Below are positions 1 to 8,557 of a DNA stretch of 62,373 nt, one piece after another. The notes beneath the pieces were generated by a model. It saw only the letters and a list, made by a program, of their open reading frames with translations. It ran no database searches and had not been told where the DNA came from. Made by a program: the position numbers and the translations under genes. The stretch comes from Gemmatimonadales bacterium (GTDB lineage: Bacteria > Gemmatimonadota > Gemmatimonadetes > Gemmatimonadales > GWC2-71-9). The stretch's first letter is position 1; each line of letters starts with the position of its first letter. The stretch is taken from contig DASUJH010000016.1 of assembly GCA_036279355.1 (NCBI GenBank), forward strand, positions 1 to 62,373. Reading direction: 5' to 3'.

Positions 1-57
1 CAATGGGGCGGGGGCGGAGCCGACTGTGTGCTTGTCGGCGGAGCCCCCGCCCCATTG
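1..57. repeat. long near-perfect hairpin at the window edge
   Basis: Bases 1-15 are an exact inverted repeat of bases 43-57. Inside lie matching GGA triplets (16-18 and 40-42) and a second 6-bp stem (19-24 with 34-39) around a 9-base loop. The structure has 21 Watson-Crick pairs and a symmetric GGA/GGA internal loop. No T-run follows on the plus strand; the other flank is outside the window. It lies about 100 bases before the antiporter start and could be a terminator of an upstream gene, a bidirectional terminator or a dispersed repeat. Confidence 0.7.
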
Positions 58-159
58 CTGCGCCGCGACCCCACAGCGATCTCTTCAGGCCGCCCGTCCG
101 CCCGTCCGCTTGCGCCCCCCATCACCGCAGCACAGCCTCGGCCGCCCCCACTCTGCACG

Positions 160-1362
160 ATGCTCGTGCTGCTCGTCTTCACCCTCGCGCTGCTCGGCGC
201 CGTGCTGCTCTCGAGCCGGGCATCGCGCACCGCCCTTTCGACGGCGCTCGTCATGCTCGTCGTCGGCTACCTCGTAGGGCCCGGCGGACTCGGGCTGGTG
301 GCGCTCGATCCGCGGCTTCCGATCGTAGCCCAGGTGGCCGAGCTGGCGCTCTTCAGCACGCTGCTCTCGGAGGGCCTCGGGGTCGACATCAAGGAGCTCC
401 GGTCGGACTGGCACCCGGCCGGCCGCGCTCTCTTCGTGGGGCTCCCGCTCACCATGCTCTTTGCCGCGCTCATCGCGCACGGCCTGCTCGGCATCTCGTG
501 GCGCACCGCCTGGCTGCTCGGCGCCGTGCTCGCACCCACCGATCCGGTGTTCGCGGCGGGGCTGGTGCGGCGGAAGGGCGTGTCGCCGGCGCTCAGGCGG
601 CTGCTCAACGTAGAGAGCGGGTTCAATGACGGGCTAGCGCTTCCGGTGGTGCTCGCGCTGCTCCCGCACCCGGGTGAGGGGCCGGATGCGGCCGGCCTCC
701 TTCTCCCGCTTGGCGGCGGCATCGCGCTCGGCGTGGTGCTGCCCTGGGTGATGCACCGGGTGGAGCAGTTCAAGCTCTTCGGGATCGAGCCGGAATACCG
801 GGCCACGGCGGGATTCGGCTTCGGGCTCCTGGTGTACGTGGTCGCCCGGCTCACCCGGGCCAATTCGTTTCTCGCGGCGTTTTCCGCCGGCATCACCGCG
901 CGCACGGTCCGGCCCGAGCTGTCGGATGCGTTCCGCGGCTACATCGAGGGCACGGCCGACCTGCTCAAGTTCGCCGGCATCTTCGTGTTCGGCGCGCTGC
1001 TTTCGCCGTCGTGGCTCTTCGGCGTATCGGTGTGGGCGTACGTTTTCGCGGTGCTCATGCTCGTCGCGGTGCGTCCGGTGGCCATCGCGATCGCGCTCAT
1101 CGGCAGTGAGCTCGATGCGCGCGAGCGCGCGGTGGCCGCGTGGTTCGGACCCAAGGGGTTCTCCTCCGTGCTCTACGCGACGCTCGTGGTCGCGGCGGCG
1201 CCCGCGGGCGGCCTCAGGTTCTTCGAGCTGGCGGCGCTGGTCGTGACGCTTTCGATCGTGGCGCACTCGTCCACCGACGTGCTGGCGGCTCGATGGCTCG
1301 GGCGGGCCGAATCCGCGGGTGACGCCGCTCACCGCATGCCGGCGGCGGCCGGACGTAGCTGA
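160..1362 (+). CDS. cation:proton antiporter (CPA1-type, NhaP-like)
   Basis: This 400-residue integral membrane protein most likely exchanges Na+ or K+ for H+ across the inner membrane. The chain is almost continuously hydrophobic, with about 11-12 membrane segments. It has the family's conserved middle region: a segment with LAPTDPVFAAG followed by NVESGFNDGLALP, where the acidic residues around the ND pair form the ion site. The ATG at 160 is chosen because the in-frame upstream residues are Pro/Arg-rich and not membrane-like, while translation from 160 begins directly with a hydrophobic segment. There is no C-terminal TrkA domain. The exact ion is not deducible. It reads toward the SMP-30-like gene with a 61-base gap. 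Confidence 0.85.
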   Translation: MLVLLVFTLALLGAVLLSSRASRTALSTALVMLVVGYLVGPGGLGLVALDPRLPIVAQVAELALFSTLLSEGLGVDIKELRSDWHPAGRALFVGLPLTMLFAALIAHGLLGISWRTAWLLGAVLAPTDPVFAAGLVRRKGVSPALRRLLNVESGFNDGLALPVVLALLPHPGEGPDAAGLLLPLGGGIALGVVLPWVMHRVEQFKLFGIEPEYRATAGFGFGLLVYVVARLTRANSFLAAFSAGITARTVRPELSDAFRGYIEGTADLLKFAGIFVFGALLSPSWLFGVSVWAYVFAVLMLVAVRPVAIAIALIGSELDARERAVAAWFGPKGFSSVLYATLVVAAAPAGGLRFFELAALVVTLSIVAHSSTDVLAARWLGRAESAGDAAHRMPAAAGRS

Positions 1363-1423
1363 CGATGCAGAATTGATAGCGTCGACCGGCGTGGACGTCA
1401 GCATGAAGCAATGGAGGAGTGAG

Positions 1424-2524
1424 ATGATGAAGGGGAGAACGGTGACGGCGCGGTGTGCGCTCGCGGCGGGATTGGCACTTGTCGTGGCGGCCTGCTCCGG
1501 TCCGGCGGGAGATCGGGGTGCGCGCGAAACCGGCGCGGGTGCCGCGCCCGGTGATTCGGCGGCGACGCACCCGCAGACGATCGCGGACATCGGGCTCGCG
1601 AGCCCGGAGACGGTGCTCTACGACGCGGTGGAGGATGTGTATCTCGTCTCCAACATCAACGGCGACGCGAGTGCGGCGGACGGCAATGGTTTCATCAGCA
1701 AGCTGGCGCCCGATGGTCACGTGCTCACGCTCAAGTGGATCGAGGGCGGGAAGAACGGCGCCACGTTGAATGGGCCCAAGGGGATGATCTATCTCGGCGA
1801 CACGCTTTTCGTGGCGGACGTCGACGCGGTGCGGCTCTTCAACCTCAGGAGCGGCGCGCCGATGGGCGAGCGGCCGATGCCCGGGCGGGTCGGCCTCAAC
1901 GATCTCGCGATCGGCTCCGATGGCCGCGTGTACGTCACCGACCTCGGCCCCGACTCGGCAACGGCGGCGCCCGCCCCCAAGCGAGGCAAGGCGCGCCGGG
2001 GCGAGGCCCGGACCGAGCAACCGGGTGGCGCGGTGCTCCGGCTCGAAGCCAAGGGCGGAACGCCGATCGCTGAAGGGCCGAACCTTGAGCGCCCGGACGG
2101 CATCGTGGGCGGCTCGGGCAAACTCTTCGTGGCGCCGTTCGGCGGGAGCGACATCTATCAGCTCCCACTGCCGCCCGTCCGGCGCGGGGCCGACTCGACC
2201 CGGTCGCCGGCCGCCGCCGACTCCGCGCCCGCAGGCGCGGACACGACGGCGGGCGGCCCAACGCGCGTGGCACAGGTCCCCACCGGCACGCTGGACGGCC
2301 TGCTGCGGCTCGCCGACGGCGCCATGCTCGTCACGAGCTGGCAGGGATCGGCGGTGTACCGGATCGCGGAGGGCGGCAAGGTCGACACGCTCGCTACCGG
2401 CATCGACTCGCCGGCGCAGATGGGGCTCGACACCAGGCGCGGCCGGCTGCTCGTTCCGTCGCTCCGGAAGAACGCAATCGTAGTGCTGCCGCTGCCCGAA
2501 TCGGAGCGACGCGGAATCACCTGA
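1424..2524 (+). CDS. SMP-30/gluconolactonase-like beta-propeller lipoprotein
   Basis: This 366-residue protein has a lipoprotein signal ending in VVAAC, with Cys24 as the likely acylated residue, so it should be membrane-anchored in the periplasm. The rest reads as a six-bladed propeller of the SMP-30/NHL kind: repeated segments such as GLNDLAIGSDGRVYVTDLG, LERPDGIV and DGLLRLADGAMLVT carry the typical Asp-Gly turns. An Ala/Pro/Asp-rich, probably disordered insertion sits near residues 245-275. The ATG at 1424 has a GGAGGAG ribosome site five bases upstream, which decides it over the earlier in-frame ATG at 1403. Such proteins hydrolyse lactones or act as sensors; no substrate can be assigned. 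Its position before a PQQ dehydrogenase cluster fits a periplasmic lactonase acting on oxidised sugars, but that is inference. Confidence 0.7.
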   Translation: MMKGRTVTARCALAAGLALVVAACSGPAGDRGARETGAGAAPGDSAATHPQTIADIGLASPETVLYDAVEDVYLVSNINGDASAADGNGFISKLAPDGHVLTLKWIEGGKNGATLNGPKGMIYLGDTLFVADVDAVRLFNLRSGAPMGERPMPGRVGLNDLAIGSDGRVYVTDLGPDSATAAPAPKRGKARRGEARTEQPGGAVLRLEAKGGTPIAEGPNLERPDGIVGGSGKLFVAPFGGSDIYQLPLPPVRRGADSTRSPAAADSAPAGADTTAGGPTRVAQVPTGTLDGLLRLADGAMLVTSWQGSAVYRIAEGGKVDTLATGIDSPAQMGLDTRRGRLLVPSLRKNAIVVLPLPESERRGIT

Positions 2525-2559
2525 CGCGGAGCCGGCGCGCGGCGGCGGTAATTCGGGGC

Positions 2560-2575
2560 TGTGACGTTCGTCACC
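2560..2575. promoter_or_regulatory. CRP/FNR-like palindrome upstream of the PQQ cluster
   Basis: The sequence TGTGA-N6-TCACC matches the layout of CRP-family operators (TGTGA-N6-TCACA) at nine of ten fixed bases. It lies in the 103-base gap before the first PQQ dehydrogenase and 53 bases before its start codon, the only sizeable gap before the run ending at 13034. It may control the whole dehydrogenase/oxidase run. No cognate regulator is encoded in the window. Confidence 0.4.
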
Positions 2576-2627
2576 GCTCCACCGGCCGGTCCGATGCTAC
2601 TCAGGGTGCTGGTACTCATGGCAACCC

Positions 2628-4451
2628 ATGCATCGCCGCATCGGTGGACCCGTGATCGCTCGCGTTCGCGCAGTCGGTGTGGTTTCCCTCGTCACGACGC
2701 TCGTGATTGCCGCGGGCTGCGGGCGTCGCGACGCCAATCGAGACGTCGACGTTGCCGTTGCCGGAAGCGACTCGGGTGCTGCCGGCGACACCGGGAACGC
2801 GGCAAAGGCGTCGGCGGCCGGCGATAAGACCGCCGCGGGCGCCGATGCCGCGCTCCGCGCCGCGATGGGCAAGCCCGAGAGCTGGCCCTCCTACGGCCGC
2901 GACTACACCAACCAGCGCTACTCACCGCTCGGCCAGATCACCGCCGCCAACGTCGGCGGCCTCACGCTCGCGTGGCGTTATCACACCGGCATCCCGCACG
3001 CGTTCGAGGCGAGCCCCGTCGTGATGGACGGCGTCATGTACGTCTCGACGCCGCTCAACCACGTGGTGGCCCTCGACGCGCGCACCGGCGAGAAGCGCTG
3101 GGAGTTTGCCGACACGCTCTCCACCACGATCCACTGCTGCGGCGCCGTGAACCGCGGGGTGGCGGTGTACGGCGGGCGGGTGTACATGGGCACGCTCGAC
3201 GGCCGCCTCGTGGCGCTCGACGCGCGGACGGGTCGAAAGCAGTGGGACGTGGTGGTGGGCGAGAACGACCGCGGCTACGCCGTGGACGGCGCGCCGGTCG
3301 CCGCCGACGGCAAGGTGATCGTGGGCGTGAGCGGCGCCGAGTACGGCATCCGCGGCTTCGTGACGGCGTACGACGCCGCGACCGGCCGGCAGGTCTGGCG
3401 CTTCTACACGATTCCGAGCCCGGCCGAAGGCGGCTGGTGGGGCAAGTGGGCCGAGACCGACGCGTTCGGCACCAACCTGAACCGCGACATCGCGCGGGAG
3501 AAGGCCGACAGCGCGCGCTATGCCGACGCCTGGAAGACGGGCGGCGGCTCGGTGTGGCAGGCGCCGGCGGTCGATCGCGACCTGGGGCTCGTGATCTTTT
3601 CCGTGGGCAACGCCTCGCCCGACCTCGACTACACCGTGCGCCCCGGCGACAACCTGTACACCTGCTCCATCGTGGCGGTCGATCTCAAGACCGGCAAGCT
3701 CAAGTGGTATTTCCAGGAGCTGCCGCACGATGCCTGGGACCTCGACGCGATCAGTCCCGTGGTGCTCATGGACGTGACCGACGCGAGCGGGGCGACGGTG
3801 AAGGCCGTAGCGCAAGCCGGGAAGACCGGCTGGGTCTACGTCGTCGACCGCGCCACCGGCAAGCCGATCCGCCGGAGCGATGCGTTCGTGCCGCAGCAGA
3901 ACATATTCGCGCGCCCCACACCCATGGGTGTCCGCATGCTCCCCGGCGCCAACGGCGGCTCCGAGTGGTCCGCGCCCGCCTACAGCCCCGAGACCGGCTA
4001 CCTGTATGTGCTCGGCCTGCACCAGCCGATGTACTACAAGCTGGAGCACGAGCCGCTGCTGCCGCCCGCGTTCTGGCTGGGCGGCGCGTTCTTCGCCACC
4101 GGCGAGCCGCAGTACGGGCTCTTCACTGCGGTGGACCTCAACACCGGCAAGATCGCGTGGCAGAGTCGCGTGGCCGATCCGATGATCGGCGGCGCGCTCG
4201 CCACCGCGGGCGGCGTCGTGTTCACCGGCACCAAGGACCAGCAGGTGCTGGCGTACGACGCGCGCACCGGGCGGCAGCTCTGGAGCTACAAGGCGGACGC
4301 CGGCGTCAACGCGCCGCCCATCACCTACGCGGTGAACGGCGTGCAGTACGTCGCCGTGGCCGCGGGCGGCAACTACCAGATCAACGCGCCTCGGGGCGAC
4401 GAAGTGCTCGTCTTCCGGCTCGACAGCGCGCAGGCGGCGCGAGGCACGTGA
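2628..4451 (+). CDS. PQQ-dependent dehydrogenase, lipoprotein, D-x-D type
   Basis: This 607-residue quinoprotein oxidises an alcohol, aldehyde or sugar in the periplasm and passes electrons to cytochrome c. A signal ending IAAGC places acylated Cys31 at the mature N-terminus, so it is membrane-tethered rather than soluble. Tryptophan-docking propeller repeats recur (VALDARTGEKRWEF, VALDARTGRKQWDV, LAYDARTGRQLWSY). Adjacent cysteines at 170-171 match the redox-active vicinal disulfide of methanol/ethanol dehydrogenases. The catalytic segment is PHDAWDLD, with Asp371 and Asp373; an Asp two residues after the catalytic Asp is the mark of lanthanide-using members of the family. No heme motif is present, so the next gene probably supplies the cytochrome. 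The start is uncertain: GTG at 2652 would also leave a full signal peptide. The stop overlaps the next ATG by one base. Confidence 0.88.
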   Translation: MHRRIGGPVIARVRAVGVVSLVTTLVIAAGCGRRDANRDVDVAVAGSDSGAAGDTGNAAKASAAGDKTAAGADAALRAAMGKPESWPSYGRDYTNQRYSPLGQITAANVGGLTLAWRYHTGIPHAFEASPVVMDGVMYVSTPLNHVVALDARTGEKRWEFADTLSTTIHCCGAVNRGVAVYGGRVYMGTLDGRLVALDARTGRKQWDVVVGENDRGYAVDGAPVAADGKVIVGVSGAEYGIRGFVTAYDAATGRQVWRFYTIPSPAEGGWWGKWAETDAFGTNLNRDIAREKADSARYADAWKTGGGSVWQAPAVDRDLGLVIFSVGNASPDLDYTVRPGDNLYTCSIVAVDLKTGKLKWYFQELPHDAWDLDAISPVVLMDVTDASGATVKAVAQAGKTGWVYVVDRATGKPIRRSDAFVPQQNIFARPTPMGVRMLPGANGGSEWSAPAYSPETGYLYVLGLHQPMYYKLEHEPLLPPAFWLGGAFFATGEPQYGLFTAVDLNTGKIAWQSRVADPMIGGALATAGGVVFTGTKDQQVLAYDARTGRQLWSYKADAGVNAPPITYAVNGVQYVAVAAGGNYQINAPRGDEVLVFRLDSAQAARGT

Positions 4452-5089
4452 TGCGGCGTCTCTCTGGCGCGCTCGCCTTCATCACGCTCGCGCTCACGTT
4501 CGCCGCGCTCGGATTCGCGACGCCGCTTGCCGCGCAGAACTCCCGCGGGTTAACTGCGCCGCCGTCCTCGGCGCCGACCGCCGACTCGACTGGCTTTGGC
4601 GATACGACCGCGGCCGTCGTCGGCCAGAAGGGCCACACCATCGAGGCCGGCCAGGCCACCACGCTGCCGCAGCTGCCCGCCGGCGTCACCCTCGACCTCG
4701 TGCGCGAGGGCGACTCGGTCTTCCACGGCGCGGGCCACTGCTTCGCCTGCCACGGCGCCAACGCGCAGGGCTTGCCCGACGCCGGGTCGGCGCTCACCGC
4801 CGGGCTCAACTTCGTGCCGATCCAGCCGCGGGCCATCGATTCGCTGGTGAGCGTCGGCATTCCCGAAGCGCTCACCCGCTCGGGCATCCGGATGCCGCCG
4901 CGCGGCGGCAAGTCGGATCTCTCCGACGACCAGATCAGGGCGGTGGCCGCCTACGTATGGGCGATCAGCACGGTGAACGGCGAGCCCTGGCCCGGTGGCC
5001 ACGCGTCGCACGACAACATGATTCCGCCCGGCTCGACGGCGGGCACCTCCACGGCGCGTCCCGCCGTCGCGGCGATGCGAAAGCCGTAG
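4451..5089 (+). CDS. periplasmic cytochrome c, partner of PQQ dehydrogenases
   Basis: This 212-residue protein begins with a signal peptide ending near ATPLAAQ. A single class I cytochrome c domain has CFACH at 97-101 and a probable Met axial ligand in the GIRMPPRGG segment, followed by the usual C-terminal helix (DDQIRAVAAYVWAIS). Ser/Pro/Thr-rich linkers flank the domain. It sits between two PQQ dehydrogenase genes and overlaps the first by one base, so it is the likely electron acceptor of one or both, delivering electrons to the downstream caa3 oxidase. It is not close to classical XoxG/MxaG by eye; the assignment rests on the heme motif and context. Confidence 0.88.
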   Translation: MRRLSGALAFITLALTFAALGFATPLAAQNSRGLTAPPSSAPTADSTGFGDTTAAVVGQKGHTIEAGQATTLPQLPAGVTLDLVREGDSVFHGAGHCFACHGANAQGLPDAGSALTAGLNFVPIQPRAIDSLVSVGIPEALTRSGIRMPPRGGKSDLSDDQIRAVAAYVWAISTVNGEPWPGGHASHDNMIPPGSTAGTSTARPAVAAMRKP

Positions 5090-5131
5090 CGCACCCATGT
5101 CCAGGACCCGCTCGTGACCAAGGAACCCAGG

Positions 5132-7006
5132 ATGACCCCAACTCGCGCTGCCATGGGAACCGCGCTCGCGGTGTTGATCGCGGCTGCGGGCGCTTGCTCG
5201 GGCAGCGGCACCGAAACCGGCAGGGCCGGCGTTCCGCGCACCGAGACTGCCGCCGCGGCGGCGTCGGCCAACGGCAGCGAGGGACCCGCCGCCGTGAATC
5301 AGCCCGGCGCGCCGAACGCCGGCGAGTGGACGCTGCCCGGCCGCGACTTTGCCGGCACCCGCTACACGCCGCTCGCGCAGATCACGCCCGCCAACGTGAA
5401 GAACCTCAAGGTGGCGTGGACCTTTTCGACGGGACTCGCGCGCGGCTTCGAGGGCCAGCCGCTCATCGTCGACAACACGATGTACATCGTGACGCCGTGG
5501 CCCAACAAGGTGTTCGCCATCGACCTCACCGATCCCTCGGGTCCGCTCAAGTGGTCGTACAATCCGCCCACCGCGACGGCGGCGCAGGGCGAAGCCTGCT
5601 GCGACGTAGTCAATCGCGGCGCGTCGTACGCGGATGGAAAGATCGTCTTCAACCGGCTCGACAACACGACCGTCGCCCTCGACGCGAAGACCGGGAAGAC
5701 GGCGTGGCAGACCAAGCTCGGTGACATCGCCCTGGGCGAGACGATGACGATGGCGCCGCTCGTGGTGAACGGCCGAGTCTTCGTGGGCAACAGCGGCGCC
5801 GAGCTGGGCGTGCATGGCTGGATCACGGCGCTCGATCTCAAGGACGGCCACATCCTCTGGCGCGCCTACAGCACGGGGCCGGACAGTCTGGTGAAGATCG
5901 GCCCCGACTTCAAGCCGTTCTATGCCGATCTCCGGGGGAAGGACCTCGGCACCAAGACCTGGGCCGGCGATGACTGGAAGCTGGGCGGCGGGACCGTCTG
6001 GGGGTGGGTGAGCTACGATCCCGAGACCGACCTCATCTTCTATGGCACCGCGAATCCGGGCGTATGGAATCCCGACCTTCGCCCGGGGGACAATCTCTGG
6101 ACCGCGGCCGTCTTTGCCCGCGATCCCGCGACGGGCGAGGCACGCTGGGCCTACCAGTACACCCCGCATGACTCGTGGGATTACGACGGAATCAACGAGA
6201 GCATCCCCGTCGACCTGACGATCGACGGCAAGCCCCGCAAGGCGCTGGTGCACTTCGACCGCAACGGCTTCGGCTCGACGCTCGACCGCACCACCGGCGA
6301 GGTGCTGGTCGCGCAGCCATTCAAGTACATCAACTGGTCGACCGGCGTCGACCTCAAGACCGGACGACCGCAGCGGGTGGCCTCGAAGGAAACCCACCAG
6401 GGCATCAACACCCAGGCGATCTGTCCTTCGTCCACCGGCGCGCGCGACCAGCAGCCGGCCGCCTTCTCGCCGCGCACGCACCTGTTCTACACGCCGAGCA
6501 CGAATCTCTGCATGGACTACGAGGGCACCGAGGTGAGCTACATCGCGGGCACGCCATATCTGGGCGCCGAGGTGCAGATGTACGCCGGCCCCGGGGGCAA
6601 GGACGCCCGGGGCGAGTTCCTGGCCTGGGATCCGGTCGCGGGCAAGAAGGTCTGGGGCATCACCGAGCGCTTCCCCGTCTGGAGCGGGCCGGTGGTGACG
6701 GGCTCGGACCTCGTCTTCTACGGCACCATGGACGGCTGGTTCAAGGCCGTCGACGCGAAGAGCGGTACGGAGCTGTGGAAGTTCAAAACCGGCTCGGGCA
6801 TCGTGGGCAATGCGGTCACGTTCATGGGCCCGGACGGCAAGCAATACGTGGCGATCTACTCGGGTGTCGGCGGCTGGTACGGGGCGGTGGCGCTCGGGCT
6901 TTCGCCCAGCGATCCGACGGCCGCGCTCGGTGCCGTCGGGGCGGGGCAGGACCTGCCGCAGTACACTGCGCCGGGCGGCACCGTCTACGTCTTTGCGTTG
7001 CCCTGA
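5132..7006 (+). CDS. PQQ-dependent (XoxF-like) alcohol dehydrogenase, lipoprotein
   Basis: This 624-residue quinoprotein is related to methanol/ethanol dehydrogenases. The vicinal disulfide pair is Cys156-Cys157 in GEACCDVVNRG. The active-site stretch is TPHDSWDYDGINES, with catalytic Asp350 and Asp352 two residues on. Calcium enzymes such as MxaF carry Ala at the second position, while XoxF, ExaF and PedH carry Asp to bind a lanthanide. The signal ends AAAGAC, so Cys22 should be acylated and the enzyme tethered to a membrane, unlike soluble XoxF. ATG 5132 is preferred to GTG 5114 because AAGGA lies seven bases before it. The XoxJ-like gene directly downstream supports membership in the Xox family. 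The substrate could be methanol, ethanol or another alcohol. Confidence 0.9.
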   Translation: MTPTRAAMGTALAVLIAAAGACSGSGTETGRAGVPRTETAAAAASANGSEGPAAVNQPGAPNAGEWTLPGRDFAGTRYTPLAQITPANVKNLKVAWTFSTGLARGFEGQPLIVDNTMYIVTPWPNKVFAIDLTDPSGPLKWSYNPPTATAAQGEACCDVVNRGASYADGKIVFNRLDNTTVALDAKTGKTAWQTKLGDIALGETMTMAPLVVNGRVFVGNSGAELGVHGWITALDLKDGHILWRAYSTGPDSLVKIGPDFKPFYADLRGKDLGTKTWAGDDWKLGGGTVWGWVSYDPETDLIFYGTANPGVWNPDLRPGDNLWTAAVFARDPATGEARWAYQYTPHDSWDYDGINESIPVDLTIDGKPRKALVHFDRNGFGSTLDRTTGEVLVAQPFKYINWSTGVDLKTGRPQRVASKETHQGINTQAICPSSTGARDQQPAAFSPRTHLFYTPSTNLCMDYEGTEVSYIAGTPYLGAEVQMYAGPGGKDARGEFLAWDPVAGKKVWGITERFPVWSGPVVTGSDLVFYGTMDGWFKAVDAKSGTELWKFKTGSGIVGNAVTFMGPDGKQYVAIYSGVGGWYGAVALGLSPSDPTAALGAVGAGQDLPQYTAPGGTVYVFALP

Positions 7007-7013
7007 GCCGGGC

Positions 7014-7994
7014 ATGGGCATGCGCGCGTTTGCCGTTCCGCTCGTGGTGCTGGCGCTCGCCGGCGCGGAGCCGTCGCAGCATCAGCCCGCGCCGGGTGCC
7101 GCGGCTCGTGTCGTGCCGCCCGCGGGTCCGCGCGTGCTCCGCGTGTGCGCCGATCCCGACAACATGCCGTTCTCCAACCGGCGGCTCGAGGGGTTCGAGA
7201 ACCGGATCGTGGCGCTCGTCGCGCGCGACATGGGCGCGAGCGTCGCGTACACCTGGTGGCCCGAGCAGCGCGGCTTTCTCCGGCACACGCTCAACGCGCA
7301 TGCTTGCGATGTCGTCCCTGGCATCTCGGCCGGCGACTCGCGCCTGCTCACCACCGCGCCGTACTTCCGCTCGACCTACGTGTTCGTGTACCGGGCGGAC
7401 CGCGGCTATCACATCAATTCCTTCGACAACCCGGCCCTCCGGCGGCTCCGGATCGGCGTCCACGTGATCGGCGACGACTACAACAGCCTCCCGCCCGGCG
7501 TGGCGCTCGCGCGGCGCGGGCTCGCGTCGCAGGTGGTGGGCTTCAGCATGTACGGCAACTCCACGAAAGATGCCGCGGCGGACCCCGGCGATGCCGCATC
7601 CGCCGACCCCGAGCGGAGCGCACCGTCGGTGCTCATTCGTGCGGTCGCGCGCGGCGACATCGACGTGGCGGTGGCGTGGGGCCCGCTCGCGGGTTACTAC
7701 GCCGCGCGCGATGGCGCGCGGAGCGGGCACCGCCTGCGCGTGGTGCCGGTGCAAGGTGCCGATGCGGGGCCGGCCGGCCGGTTCGTGTACGCCATTGCGA
7801 TGGGCGCCCGCCGCGGCGACTCGACGCTCGTGGCGCAGGTCGACCGCGCGCTCGCGCACCGGCGGGGCGAGATCCATCGAATCCTGAGGCGCTACCACGT
7901 GCCGCTCGTCGGCGATTCCGCGCGGGTCGCCGCCGCGGGGCCGTGTGCACACGGGGCGGAAGTGGCGAAGACTGCGGAGGCGGTATGCGAGTAG
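7014..7994 (+). CDS. xoxJ: XoxJ/MxaJ-like periplasmic binding protein of quinoprotein dehydrogenase
   Basis: This 326-residue secreted protein has the solute-binding fold found beside PQQ methanol dehydrogenases. Recognisable family segments are LRVCADPDNMPFSNRR, FENRIVALVARDMG, YTWWPEQRGFLRHTLNA and CDVVPGISAG, followed by TTAPYFRSTYVFVYR. Members are thought to help mature or activate the dehydrogenase rather than import a solute, and no permease or ATPase is nearby. A weak signal peptide covers residues 1-20. An Ala/Asp-rich insert near residue 185 and a C-terminal tail with two cysteines are not typical. It starts seven bases after the dehydrogenase stop and overlaps the next gene by ten bases, so co-translation is likely. 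ATG 7020 is an equally good start. Confidence 0.85.
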   Translation: MGMRAFAVPLVVLALAGAEPSQHQPAPGAAARVVPPAGPRVLRVCADPDNMPFSNRRLEGFENRIVALVARDMGASVAYTWWPEQRGFLRHTLNAHACDVVPGISAGDSRLLTTAPYFRSTYVFVYRADRGYHINSFDNPALRRLRIGVHVIGDDYNSLPPGVALARRGLASQVVGFSMYGNSTKDAAADPGDAASADPERSAPSVLIRAVARGDIDVAVAWGPLAGYYAARDGARSGHRLRVVPVQGADAGPAGRFVYAIAMGARRGDSTLVAQVDRALAHRRGEIHRILRRYHVPLVGDSARVAAAGPCAHGAEVAKTAEAVCE

Positions 7995-8557
7995 ATGCCC
8001 GGAAGCCCCTCGCGTGGGGTGCGATGGCGGCACTGGCCCTGGCCGGCGCGGCGTGCAACAACTCGCCGAAGCCGAACCGGCAGATGACCGGCCCGCCGCC
8101 GAGCGGCGCGGCGGAAACGGGATTGATGGACGCGAAGGTGGCGGCCGACTCATCGGGCTCCGACGTCTACCGCATGCACCTCGTAGCGGGCGGAGTGCAG
8201 CCCGGCATCCATCCGCACGTGATTTACGGCGAGCGCCACAACCCCTACGGCCAGGACAAGACCGTGCTGACGGAAGGGCGCCGTCTCTTCACCATGTACA
8301 ACTGTTCCGGTTGCCACGGCGGCCACGCCGGCGGCGGCATGGGGCCGAGCCTGCGCGACAGTCTCTGGAGCTACGGCAACACCGACACCCAGCTCTTCGC
8401 CACGATCACCGAGGGGCGGCCCGCGGGCATGCCGGCATGGGGTCCCAAGATTCCGGAAGACCAGATCTGGAAGCTCATCTCCTACATCCGTTCGCTCGAG
8501 ACCTCGCGGGAGCCCGACAAGGTTCCACTCGTGCCGCACGAGGTGAAGATCCAATGA
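7985..8557 (+). CDS. lipoprotein cytochrome c (XoxG-like position)
   Basis: This 190-residue protein has a lipobox AGAAC with Cys24 as the likely anchor, then a linker and one cytochrome c domain with CSGCH at 107-111, a Gly-rich HAGGGMGPSL segment and a probable Met ligand in PAGMPAWG. The C-terminal helix reads QIWKLISYIRSL. Its place directly after the dehydrogenase and XoxJ-like genes corresponds to XoxG/MxaG, so it probably carries electrons from dehydrogenase to oxidase, but as a tethered rather than diffusible carrier. It overlaps the coxB start in an ATGA, which physically joins the dehydrogenase and oxidase genes in one transcript. Confidence 0.85.
   Translation: MRVDARKPLAWGAMAALALAGAACNNSPKPNRQMTGPPPSGAAETGLMDAKVAADSSGSDVYRMHLVAGGVQPGIHPHVIYGERHNPYGQDKTVLTEGRRLFTMYNCSGCHGGHAGGGMGPSLRDSLWSYGNTDTQLFATITEGRPAGMPAWGPKIPEDQIWKLISYIRSLETSREPDKVPLVPHEVKIQ

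Noticed and set aside
28-159. Longer N-terminus for the cation/proton antiporter from GTG 28
   Set aside because: The extra 44 residues are Pro/Arg/Ala-rich, overlap the hairpin and are not like any antiporter N-terminus; ATG 160 starts directly in a membrane helix.
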